NCBI GenBank assembly: GCA_020697475.1
Contig: JAJFMO010000199.1
Coordinates: 1 to 6,782, forward strand
Source: Paenibacillaceae bacterium
GTDB lineage: Bacteria; Bacillota; Bacilli; Paenibacillales; NBRC-103111
Reading direction: 5' to 3'
Length of the DNA: 6,782 nucleotides
The position numbers and the translations under genes were made by a program. Shown here piece by piece: positions 1-6,591 of the stretch. Below the pieces are notes generated by a model. It made no database searches. It saw only the letters and a program-made list of their open reading frames with translations, and was not told the origin of the DNA. How positions within the stretch are numbered: position 1 is the stretch's first letter; each line of letters begins with the position of its first letter.

Positions 1-946
1 CCATATATGACGCAGGTATGGCGTCCTGGAAAGCTTCCTTCACTTTATGATACCAAAGCCCGATCCTGCGCAAGGCTGCCGCATTCTCTTCCGCGATCGT
101 TCCGTCCGCCTTCGGACCCACGTTCAATAAATAATTGCCGCCCATAGCCAAAATCTTGTCAAGACTCTGCATAAGGAACTTATCGGAGTAATAATCCTCG
201 TTCGCACGGTAGCCCCAACTTTCCCGGCCGAGCGATTGACAGGCTTCCGTTGGAGTCGTGAATGCTCCTCCTTCAGGGACCTGCCTCTCAGGTGTGCTGT
301 AATCCCCCTGGTCCGGTCCTCGATTGTTGATGAGCAGCCCCGGCTGTAAAGATCGGGCCAATTCATTCAGCCCCGGATCAAAGTATCCCGCTACGTTAAC
401 ATCCCAAAACAATTGATAGATCGGGCCGTAACCGGTAAGCAGCTCGCGAATCTGCTTCTCGACGTAGGAATAGTAGCGTTTCAGATCGGGTTCGTCGCCT
501 GGGCGAGGCCCGAACATTTCGTGATGGCGGCCAAGATTCGGATAATGGGGATGATGCCAATCCGGGCAAGAATAGTAAAGACTAAGAGGGAAGTTTCGTC
601 TGTGGCAAGCCTCAGCCAACTGTGCAAGAATATCCTTGCCGTACGGTGTGTTGGTTACTTTGTAGTCGGTTTCGGCTGTATCCCACATACAGAATCCGTC
701 GTGATGCTTGGTTGTAAAGCAAATATACTGCATGCCGGCTTGTTCCGCCAAATCCAGCCACGCCTCCGGATCAAACCGCGTCGGCTGAAAGAGTTGTATC
801 AGCTTCTCGTATTCCTTCCTGCTCATGTCGCCTCTCCACAGAATTTGTTCGTGCCAGGCGGGAATAGCATATAAACCCCAGTGAACGAAAAGCCCGAATC
901 GCAGGTCAAAAAATCGATCCCTTGCATCATTAAACCTCGGTATCAT
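1..946 (-). CDS. Alpha-L-fucosidase, GH29 family (C-terminus beyond window)
   Basis: The first 315 codons of a retaining alpha-L-fucosidase are visible; the frame is open to the left edge, so the end is missing only because of the window. Family landmarks along the (beta/alpha)8-like catalytic domain are RFGLFVHWGLYAIPAWHEQ (16-34), TTKHHDGFCMWDT (78-90, with His81-His82), LYYSCPDWHHP (123-133), FWDVNV (180-185), LLINNRG (204-210), ESWGYR (242-247) and GGNYLLNVGPKADG (269-282). Asp182 is the probable nucleophile, and Glu235 in TEACQ, shortly before SWGY, a candidate acid/base as in the GH29-B group; both assignments are inference from motif position. The usual WFDG form of the nucleophile motif is replaced by WDVN. 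There is no signal peptide, so it is probably cytoplasmic. ATG at 946 has AGGAGGT 10 nt upstream. With the sulfatase 38 nt before it, removal of fucose from a sulfated imported oligosaccharide is the natural reading. Confidence 0.93.
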   Translation of the reverse strand, partial: MIPRFNDARDRFFDLRFGLFVHWGLYAIPAWHEQILWRGDMSRKEYEKLIQLFQPTRFDPEAWLDLAEQAGMQYICFTTKHHDGFCMWDTAETDYKVTNTPYGKDILAQLAEACHRRNFPLSLYYSCPDWHHPHYPNLGRHHEMFGPRPGDEPDLKRYYSYVEKQIRELLTGYGPIYQLFWDVNVAGYFDPGLNELARSLQPGLLINNRGPDQGDYSTPERQVPEGGAFTTPTEACQSLGRESWGYRANEDYYSDKFLMQSLDKILAMGGNYLLNVGPKADGTIAEENAAALRRIGLWYHKVKEAFQDAIPASYM

Positions 947-956
947 AGTTGGCGTT

Positions 957-963
957 ACCTCCT
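957..963 (-). promoter_or_regulatory. Ribosome binding site of the fucosidase gene
   Basis: The minus strand reads AGGAGGT, a near-perfect anti-16S complement, 10 nt before the ATG at 946-944. It lies in the 38-nt gap after the sulfatase stop. No terminator hairpin is seen in that gap, which supports read-through from the sulfatase. Confidence 0.8.
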
Positions 964-984
964 GTTCATGGATATTCCTGCGCT

Positions 985-2547
985 TCAATAATCCTCCAAC
1001 ATAGTCGCATTGACTCCTGGCATACTGTCAAGCTTCCAAATATCCACCGGTGCATCGTTGGACTGAGATATGCCAGGCGTGCTTCGGCCTTCGGCAACAA
1101 GTTTCTTCAGCAGCCCAATCATCGCCCTGACCCTTTCCGGATATTCAGCGTAAACGTTATTCGTTTCCCCAGGATCTTCCTGCAAATTATAAAGTTGCAC
1201 CAGCGGAAACCCCTCACGAGCCGCCTCGGCGTCACTCTTGCTCCATCCGCCAGATCCCGGACAAAGGACAAGCTTCCAGTGTCGATCGCGAATCGCAAAC
1301 TTGCCCTGTATCGAATGCTGCACGGCGTGTTCCCGAACGATCTCCGAGGTTTCCTTAAACACCGGCAGCAAGTTAAAGCTATCTTCTCCGGCTTGATCGG
1401 GAAGCGGCCGGCCGACAATGGAGGCACAGGTCGCCATCAGGTCCGCCAGACTGACCAATTGATCGCATCGGCTTCCGGCGCGGATCACTTGAGGCCAGCG
1501 GACGATGAAGGGAATGCGGTGGCCCCCGTCCCAAGCGTCAGACTTGGCGCCGCGGAAATGGGCGCTCGGATAATGCCCTTGCTCCTCCAACTCGTTTATT
1601 CCGATATAATGGGCGCACCCGTTGTCGCTCGTGAAGATGACCAATGTATTGTCCGCTACTCCATGACGTTCCAGCGAATCGAGCAAATTACCGAAAACAT
1701 CGTCGGTCTCCATGACAAAATCGGCATACAAATTGTTCAATCCGCTCTTGCCGATCCATGGCTTGTTGACAGCGAGTGGCGTGTGCGGCGAAGTCATCGG
1801 CATGTAGAGAAAGAACGGCCTGTCTTCGCCCGCCCTTTCCTTGATATACCGATCCGCCTTGGCGGCAAATGTGGGCAGCAGTTGCTCGAAATTCCAGTAA
1901 GGCATTGCCGGCCCCATCACGCTGGCCATATTCTTCTCAAGTAACCATGGCTTGAGCCACTCAGACGGGACTCCGACCGTCCGATCGTTCTCGATGAAGC
2001 AATACGGCGGCCAATTGGGTACATCAACCCCAAAATAATAGTCGAATCCCGCCGCGATCGGTCCCCCGTGGACAGGCTTCGCGAAGGCCGTTTTCCACAG
2101 GTCTCGTTGCCGCTCGGAAGGCTCTTCGCACGGATCTGCCAGATGGGATCCGGCAGGTCCGGCGAAGTTTTTCGGCAAAAAATCCTCCGTCGCTTCGAAA
2201 TCCCAGCCCATTCCCAGATGCCACTTGCCCAGACATGCCGTATGATACCCGTAGTCCCGCAGCAATTTGGGCACCGTCAGCCGATTTCGATCGATCAGCG
2301 GCTTCCCGTATTGACCGACGATCCCTTGCTGCAAGCTCGAACGCCAGTTGTACCTTCCGGTAAGAATCGAATAGCGCGACGGCGAGCATACGGAAGAGGT
2401 CGAATGGCAATCGGTGAAGACCATGCCTTCCCTGGCCAAACGATCAAAGTTGGGAGTAGCAATTTTCCCTTGCGGATTCAGGCAAGAGACGTCTCCATAC
2501 CCCATGTCGTCCACCAGAAAGTAGATGATATTCGGTCGACTTTCCAC
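985..2547 (-). CDS. Type I (formylglycine-dependent) sulfatase, arylsulfatase A-like
   Basis: This protein of 520 residues (from the GTG start) hydrolyses sulfate esters. Numbered from that GTG, it shows the family landmarks in order: RPNIIYFLVDDMGYGD with metal ligands Asp13-Asp14; signature CSPSRYSILTGRY with Cys54, the residue converted to C-alpha-formylglycine; second signature ACLGKWHLG with Lys108 and His110; SPHTP with His255; FTSDNG with metal ligands Asp308-Asn309; and RGAKSDAWDGGHRIPF with Lys335. All expected catalytic positions are present, so the enzyme looks active. No signal peptide or lipobox is seen, so it should act in the cytoplasm on imported substrate. The cysteine-type site needs a maturase (anSME or FGE) that is not in this window. 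It sits between the GntR regulator (16 nt) and the fucosidase (38 nt). A sulfated glycoside or oligosaccharide is the likely substrate; the exact sulfate position is not readable. Confidence 0.95.
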   Translation of the reverse strand: MESRPNIIYFLVDDMGYGDVSCLNPQGKIATPNFDRLAREGMVFTDCHSTSSVCSPSRYSILTGRYNWRSSLQQGIVGQYGKPLIDRNRLTVPKLLRDYGYHTACLGKWHLGMGWDFEATEDFLPKNFAGPAGSHLADPCEEPSERQRDLWKTAFAKPVHGGPIAAGFDYYFGVDVPNWPPYCFIENDRTVGVPSEWLKPWLLEKNMASVMGPAMPYWNFEQLLPTFAAKADRYIKERAGEDRPFFLYMPMTSPHTPLAVNKPWIGKSGLNNLYADFVMETDDVFGNLLDSLERHGVADNTLVIFTSDNGCAHYIGINELEEQGHYPSAHFRGAKSDAWDGGHRIPFIVRWPQVIRAGSRCDQLVSLADLMATCASIVGRPLPDQAGEDSFNLLPVFKETSEIVREHAVQHSIQGKFAIRDRHWKLVLCPGSGGWSKSDAEAAREGFPLVQLYNLQEDPGETNNVYAEYPERVRAMIGLLKKLVAEGRSTPGISQSNDAPVDIWKLDSMPGVNATMLEDY

Positions 2548-2554
2548 GATCAAG

Positions 2555-2562
2555 CCTCCCCC
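2555..2562 (-). promoter_or_regulatory. Ribosome binding site that favours GTG over TTG for the sulfatase
   Basis: The minus strand reads GGGGGAGG just after the GntR stop. A TTG at 2553 would start only 1 nt past GGAGG, too close for initiation, whereas the in-frame GTG at 2547-2545 has 7 nt of spacing. Translation from the GTG begins V/M-E-S-R-P-N-I-I, a normal sulfatase opening, so nothing is lost. Confidence 0.7.
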
Positions 2563-2563
2563 T

Positions 2564-3256
2564 TCACTTCACAGCCCCGTTGGCCGTGAATATTTCCCGC
2601 GTTCTCTTGTGCGAGGAAATGAGATGTTCCTGCATCGCTGTCTCGGCACCCGCAACGTCGCCTTTTTGCAAATGCTCAAGAATCGTATTGTGCTCGAGGC
2701 ATTCCACTTCAAGAGTGTCTGGTTGAATCTCTTGATAGGAAATCGCGAAGTACCGTTCGATTCGTTCTCTGTGCATCTGAATCAAATCACGAAGAATTTG
2801 ATTGTCTGAATATCGTAAAATCATCCCGTGAATCCTTTCGTTCATTTCCACTAGAATATCTAATCCCTTCGTCTTCCCCTTGGAAGCTTCTTTTCGCAAG
2901 CGATTCATGTCTTTGAGCGCTTTCTCGATCTCCGCAGCCGGAATGGATCGGGTTGCTTTGCGCACCGCTAGCACTTCCAAGGGAATACGGATTTCGAAAA
3001 TTTCGTCCAATTCTTGCAAACTAATCTCCGTCACGAACATCCCCTTGAAGGGGACCATCCGCACCAATCCCTCCGCCGTCAACCGCGATAACGCTTCCCG
3101 GATGGGGATATTGCTTACGTCCAGATCGCGCGCGATTTGATCGATATTGATCTTGTCCCCGGGAGGCAGCGTGTGGCTTAAGATTTGCTCTTTCAACAAA
3201 TTGTAAATCTCTTGGGTCAAAACATTGCGGTTCAACGATACTTTCAATGCGAACAC
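2564..3256 (-). CDS. GntR-family transcriptional regulator, FadR subfamily (FCD domain)
   Basis: This 230-residue protein has the two-domain plan of the FadR subgroup of GntR regulators. Residues about 10-75 form the winged helix-turn-helix: LTQEIYNLLKEQILSHTLPPGDKI, then IDQIARDLDVSNIPIREALSRLTAEGLV, whose PIREALSRL recognition-helix core is diagnostic, then the wing VPFKGMFV. Residues about 80-225 are an all-helical FCD domain, which in relatives binds small carboxylates or sugar acids and often a metal. His143 (in NERIHGMI), His189 (EHNTI) and His211 (MQEHL) occupy the usual metal-ligand positions, but the expected aspartate four residues before His143 is Asn139. The start is GTG, with GAGG 5 nt upstream. 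The stop is 16 nt before the sulfatase start, so it probably regulates this operon, including itself, in response to an intermediate of the imported sugar. The effector is not identifiable here. Confidence 0.93.
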   Translation of the reverse strand: MFALKVSLNRNVLTQEIYNLLKEQILSHTLPPGDKINIDQIARDLDVSNIPIREALSRLTAEGLVRMVPFKGMFVTEISLQELDEIFEIRIPLEVLAVRKATRSIPAAEIEKALKDMNRLRKEASKGKTKGLDILVEMNERIHGMILRYSDNQILRDLIQMHRERIERYFAISYQEIQPDTLEVECLEHNTILEHLQKGDVAGAETAMQEHLISSHKRTREIFTANGAVK

Positions 3257-3259
3257 GAC

Positions 3260-3266
3260 TCCCTCT
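3260..3266 (-). promoter_or_regulatory. Ribosome binding site supporting a GTG start for the GntR gene
   Basis: The minus strand reads AGAGGGA; GAGG lies 5 nt before the GTG at 3256-3254. The next in-frame candidate (TTG at 3247) would be 14 nt away. Spacing is slightly short but GTG is the better choice, and the GntR N-terminal helix starts normally from it. Confidence 0.6.
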
Positions 3267-3276
3267 ATTATTTATC

Positions 3277-3291
3277 CCCCACCAAGTGGGG
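3277..3291 (-). repeat. Perfect inverted repeat in the leader of the GntR gene
   Basis: On the minus strand this is CCCCACTTGGTGGGG: two 6-base arms (3286-3291 and 3277-3282) around a 3-base centre. It ends 10 nt before the AGAGGGA ribosome binding site of the GntR gene. As DNA it could be an operator for the regulator; as RNA it makes a compact GC-rich hairpin. It is followed by an A/T mix (GATAAATAATA) rather than a U run, so it does not look like an intrinsic terminator. Which role applies cannot be decided from sequence alone. Confidence 0.6.
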
Positions 3292-3333
3292 CCTCGCTTC
3301 GAAGCGGATTCAGGCACTTTGCGGGGAGCCCCA
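3287..3333 (-). repeat. Longer stem-loop that competes with the leader hairpin
   Basis: Six bases at 3328-3333 (minus-strand TGGGGC) are complementary to six at 3287-3292 (minus-strand GCCCCA). Between them lies the perfect 12-base palindrome CGCTTCGAAGCG at 3295-3306. The 3287-3291 bases are also one arm of the downstream CCCCAC/GTGGGG hairpin, so the two pairings exclude each other. This occupies most of the 87-nt gap between the oxygenase stop and the GntR start. It may be a regulatory leader, but no U-tract or coding leader peptide is evident. Confidence 0.4.
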
Positions 3334-3343
3334 AAATCCTATA

Positions 3344-4906
3344 TTAGAAAGTGCTGGCCTTCTTCGTATCCGGACACCATCGGGAAGAGCGCATAAACCG
3401 GATCAGAATGTCGACGGCTTCGTCCGTTCGCAGATGGGAAAGCGCCTCGGCCGCATAGGCTCTGACGTATCGGTCTTTGCTACGCAGCGCCTGTTCAAGA
3501 GCGGGAACGACCTGTCCGGCGTCTCCTTCCTTGCCGACCCGCAGCAGCGACAACGCTGCCGTATACCCGATCTTATTCAGTATATACTTTTGAGTGGCAA
3601 CATACATATCGCTCGCTTTCAGCGATTCGGCGGTCTCATCGCGCAGCGATTCCACCAATACTTTCGTCAAGGCGGGAACAGCTTGCCCTCCGGTATTGCC
3701 GATCATTCCAAGCGCTTCGACCGCATTCCGGCGAACCCACTCGTCCTGATCCTGCAAGCAATCGATCAGCGGCCCAACCGCTTCTTTCGCGGTATATCCC
3801 AGCATGCCAAGCGCGAAAGCCGCCAGCGCCCGCCGCTTTCCATCTTGATGCCGCAACAGTTCCAGCAGCACAGGTATAGCCATTGCGCCGCCCCCCTGCA
3901 CCCCGTAAGCGGCGCGTCCCGCCGCCAACGTTGTGCCTCCGCGAATACAGTTTGCCAGTTCGGCGACTCCCCCGAAGCCCATGTGGCCCAGAGCGTAGGC
4001 CGCATTTAGCGCCGTCGTTTCCTCCGGATCGTTCAGCAACCGCCCCAGCGCGGGGATGCAGGAAGCCGCCGCCTCTCCGAGCAGCCCCAATTCATCCGCC
4101 GCCCGTCCGCGGACAGCCGCGTCCTCTGCATTAAGCTCCTGCTGCAGCTGCTTCAGGCGCGCTTCATCCACTGCTGCGCCGCTTTGCGGCATCGTCTGTT
4201 CCCCGCGAAGCCAATCCCATACATCCTGCCATAAATTCAAATGAACTGCCGGCGTTCCTTCGGGAATCTTCATCTCGTTGCTTTGATGATTCCAGCTTGG
4301 CTGCTCCGGCGCGCGCAATCTTACAAACTGAAACTTCAGCATATATCGATCCAGGTTGGACACATTTAGCGAAGCTCGGTGCCACATATCGAAGTGCACC
4401 AGCACCATCGTTCCCGCCTTGCCTGTCGGCAGCAACGTCTCGCCGCGGTCACCTATAAATCGTTCATAGTATTGGGTGCCCGGCATGATCGCGGTCGGCC
4501 CCAATTCTTCGGTAACGTCATGTGTGTAATAGAAAATCATCGCCCACCACGGCCGGTGACTGCGCATGGACGACCAGTATCCGTCCTTGTGCCATTTGAC
4601 ACCGCCCGGCGTCTCGCTCTTGGGCCGATTATAGTGGCAATGCCGGTGCGGGTGCATGTAGTAGTCGGGTCCCAGCACACTGGTCAGCGCCCCCCTGACG
4701 ATCGGCGTATCGAAAAACTGTTGAATATCCGGAACTCGGGGTAAGATGTTGTTCCCGGGATTTCCTTCTTCATGAAACACTTCGTAAATCTCGTTCATCA
4801 CGCGTTGATGGAGTTGTTGCGGCAACTCGTTGCGCAGCACAACATAGCCTTTGGCAATAAAGTGCATCATTTGCTCATCCGTCAACAACAATTTACTATC
4901 CAGCAT
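3344..4906 (-). CDS. PhyH-type Fe(II)/2-oxoglutarate oxygenase fused to a HEAT-repeat domain
   Basis: This 520-residue protein has two parts. Residues about 8-230 resemble the phytanoyl-CoA dioxygenase (PhyH) family of cytoplasmic non-haem iron, 2-oxoglutarate-dependent oxygenases. The iron triad is visible as WHKDGYW (His106, Asp108) and DMWHRASLN (His176), with Arg187 at +11 a candidate for 2-oxoglutarate binding. LTDEQMMHFIAKGYVVL near the N-terminus is the usual family opening. Residues about 260-507 are six or seven helical HEAT/PBS-lyase-like repeats, recognisable by recurring A-x-A-L-G-x-[LM]-G cores (ADELGLLG, NAAYALGHMG, AAFALGMLG, AVEALGMIG, AAEALSHL) followed by A-[VI]-P-x-L. No signal peptide or membrane segment is seen. 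Start ATG has AGGAG 9 nt upstream. Family members hydroxylate or oxidatively cleave small molecules; the substrate is unknown. Its place between a sugar-binding protein and a regulator of a sulfatase/fucosidase operon suggests a sugar-derived or glycoside substrate, with the HEAT part perhaps binding a partner protein. That role is inference. Confidence 0.9.
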   Translation of the reverse strand: MLDSKLLLTDEQMMHFIAKGYVVLRNELPQQLHQRVMNEIYEVFHEEGNPGNNILPRVPDIQQFFDTPIVRGALTSVLGPDYYMHPHRHCHYNRPKSETPGGVKWHKDGYWSSMRSHRPWWAMIFYYTHDVTEELGPTAIMPGTQYYERFIGDRGETLLPTGKAGTMVLVHFDMWHRASLNVSNLDRYMLKFQFVRLRAPEQPSWNHQSNEMKIPEGTPAVHLNLWQDVWDWLRGEQTMPQSGAAVDEARLKQLQQELNAEDAAVRGRAADELGLLGEAAASCIPALGRLLNDPEETTALNAAYALGHMGFGGVAELANCIRGGTTLAAGRAAYGVQGGGAMAIPVLLELLRHQDGKRRALAAFALGMLGYTAKEAVGPLIDCLQDQDEWVRRNAVEALGMIGNTGGQAVPALTKVLVESLRDETAESLKASDMYVATQKYILNKIGYTAALSLLRVGKEGDAGQVVPALEQALRSKDRYVRAYAAEALSHLRTDEAVDILIRFMRSSRWCPDTKKASTF

Positions 4907-4915
4907 TCGGTTTCT

Positions 4916-4923
4916 CTCCTCAC
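4916..4923 (-). promoter_or_regulatory. Ribosome binding site of the PhyH-HEAT gene
   Basis: The minus strand reads GTGAGGAG directly after the TAA of the binding-protein gene, 9 nt before the ATG at 4906. It fills most of the 18-nt gap, which leaves no room for a promoter and supports co-transcription with the transporter genes. Confidence 0.75.
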
Positions 4924-4924
4924 C

Positions 4925-6583
4925 TTATTTTTTATATTTGGCGTCGTACGCTGCCTGGTTGATTTCCAAATATCGTTTCACATTCATACCGTCCAAATTT
5001 TTCAAATAGGCGTCCCAATCCTTATCGATCTTCAAATCACCGGTAATGAAACGAGCAATCGATTCGGTGACATAGTCGTTGATCGTTTTTTGCATCGGGG
5101 CCATTTCCATCGCCTGATCGTTGCTGAAAAACAAGGGAGGCACGACCGTTTTCTCCGAAGGTTGATGCGGCGCATACAATTCTTTGGACGCTTTGTACAG
5201 GATCCACGCCAAATTTGGAGTTTTCGGGTCGGAAGCTTTGCCTAGACGAATATTGTCGCTATAGTGAGCATTCCCCGTCTGGTTCCAGCCATCGTTCTGT
5301 AAATTGCCGTACGGCTGCAATTCGACCCATTCCGCCTTTCTCCCGTCCAGGCCGACCAGTCCGGCATCTTCGGGGCCTACTTTTCTCCATTGTTTTCCGG
5401 GCTCACCCGTAACGCTTCGCATGCTGACATCTTCATTATATAACCCGTCCGCCCAACGGAAAGCAATTTCTGGATTTTTGCTGCTGCTCGTAATCACAAA
5501 ATTGGCATTCGTGAAATTGTTTGGATTAATCGCCCCAATCTGTATACCTTTGGGTCCTTTTAACGGCGGTACCGCTACATAATCCAGCCATCTTCCGCTC
5601 GCTCCGCCGATTTGTGTGAACGTATTGACTCCAAAGGCGGGAATCACCCCCACAATCGGAGTATTCGGATTTTCCGCAGCCTCCTTTAGTTGTTTATCGT
5701 CCTGGGTGAATGTTTGCTTGGAAAGAAGCCCCTCGGAATAAAGCTTATTCATATAGGCCAACCCGTCTTTCCATTCCGGGTGGGTAAACGCAGCCTCCAC
5801 TTTTCCCTTATTCATCAACAAATGATTCGGGTTTTGATTGAAAATAAAAGAGTTCATCAGGAAAGATTCCGCTGTCGAAGTAATCGACCCCATCATTGGA
5901 ATTTCGTCCGCCTTGGAATTCCCATTCGGGTCGCGGGTCTTGAACGCCTTCAACACGTTGTAAAGATCGTCGGTCGTTGTCGGCATCTTCAGTCCCAGCT
6001 TGTTCAGCCAAGGTTGATAAATCCACATCCTTTGCGGAAAACTGCATTGAAAGCATTGGTTCACATAAGGCAAACCATAAATGTTCCCATCCGGGGCAGT
6101 CATCGCATCTTTCAAATCGGGGATTTCTTTCATCAGCCTCTTGGTTTCGGCACCGTATTTATCGATGTATTTATTCAACGGAACGAAGACCCCTTGCGAA
6201 CCATAAATCATCTGTGTTGTCGGGGTGATGCCGAAGCTGAAGATGACGTCCGGGTAATTATTGCTGGCCAATACAAGATTCAGTTTGTCTTGAGCGTTGG
6301 CTGCCGGAATCACCTCCCAATCGATATGAACGTTTGTTTTTTCCTCATACCATTTGGTGAAGGAATTGGTCGCGTAGTCTTCCACATTGGTGACTCCCCT
6401 AACCATGACTTTCAATGATACTTTCTCTTTTGGCGGAAATTCTACATCCTTGACGATGACCGAATCATTCACACCGCCTACCCCAGCCTGGTCCACGCAC
6501 CCGGTTAATGCAATCATGACGGACAACAGAACCGCTGACGCCACAGATAACCAACTTTTTCTCACATACACTGAACTGTTCAA
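4925..6583 (-). CDS. Extracellular solute-binding lipoprotein of a sugar ABC transporter (LplA-like)
   Basis: This 552-residue protein is probably the substrate-binding component of the importer whose permease ends just upstream. The N-terminus has a basic stretch (VRKSW), a hydrophobic core and an ALTGC lipobox, with Cys29 the expected lipidated residue, so the mature protein is anchored on the outer face of the membrane. The body matches family 1 solute-binding proteins of Paenibacillus type: a first strand with a KWYEEKTNVHIDWE helix-strand (about 77-90), NYPDVIFS (109-116), a PDGNIYGLPY segment (164-173), a RMWIYQPWLNKLGLKMPTT stretch (185-203) and an EF-hand-like acidic loop DPNGNSKADE (218-227) that often binds calcium in this family. 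A CxxC pair (Cys177, Cys180) lies just before RMWIYQPW. The start is TTG at 6583, chosen because GAGGGG sits 8 nt upstream; later in-frame GTG codons lie too far from it. The PhyH-HEAT gene begins 18 nt after the stop. Substrate specificity is inferred only from the neighbouring sulfatase and fucosidase. Confidence 0.93.
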   Translation of the reverse strand: MNSSVYVRKSWLSVASAVLLSVMIALTGCVDQAGVGGVNDSVIVKDVEFPPKEKVSLKVMVRGVTNVEDYATNSFTKWYEEKTNVHIDWEVIPAANAQDKLNLVLASNNYPDVIFSFGITPTTQMIYGSQGVFVPLNKYIDKYGAETKRLMKEIPDLKDAMTAPDGNIYGLPYVNQCFQCSFPQRMWIYQPWLNKLGLKMPTTTDDLYNVLKAFKTRDPNGNSKADEIPMMGSITSTAESFLMNSFIFNQNPNHLLMNKGKVEAAFTHPEWKDGLAYMNKLYSEGLLSKQTFTQDDKQLKEAAENPNTPIVGVIPAFGVNTFTQIGGASGRWLDYVAVPPLKGPKGIQIGAINPNNFTNANFVITSSSKNPEIAFRWADGLYNEDVSMRSVTGEPGKQWRKVGPEDAGLVGLDGRKAEWVELQPYGNLQNDGWNQTGNAHYSDNIRLGKASDPKTPNLAWILYKASKELYAPHQPSEKTVVPPLFFSNDQAMEMAPMQKTINDYVTESIARFITGDLKIDKDWDAYLKNLDGMNVKRYLEINQAAYDAKYKK

Positions 6584-6591
6584 GAAGATAA

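Noticed and set aside
413..874. Plus-strand open frame opposite the fucosidase
   Set aside because: It is antisense to conserved GH29 motifs, has no family resemblance and lacks a Shine-Dalgarno site; a shadow frame.
949..1944. Open frame of 331 codons on the plus strand opposite the sulfatase
   Set aside because: It lies fully antisense to a gene with every sulfatase motif intact, is rich in Arg/His/Pro as expected of a mirror frame, has no recognisable domain and has no good ribosome binding site.
3277..3333. Intrinsic terminator after the PhyH-HEAT gene
   Set aside because: The hairpins are GC-rich, but on the minus strand they are followed by GATAAATAATA or more GC, not a run of T. The AAAA next to GGGGAGCCCC is on the wrong side for minus-strand transcription.
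3341..3346. Possible -10 element TAATAT (minus strand) for an internal promoter before the GntR gene
   Set aside because: It overlaps the PhyH-HEAT stop codon and no hexamer resembling TTGACA is found 16-18 nt upstream; a 4/6 match by itself is not enough.
3344..3400. Frameshifted or truncated C-terminus of the HEAT domain (ending SSRWCPDTKKASTF)
   Set aside because: The last HEAT helix (AVDILIRFMRSS) is complete before the tail, and short non-repeat tails are common; nothing indicates a broken gene.
3185..4009. Plus-strand open frame of 274 codons across the GntR start and the HEAT region
   Set aside because: It spans two well-supported minus-strand genes and the gap between them; the translation has no domain features.
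3883..4134. GC-rich patch with runs of CCGCC within the HEAT region, considered as a foreign insert or repeat
   Set aside because: It encodes in-frame Ala/Gly-rich HEAT repeats without interruption; composition follows the protein sequence.
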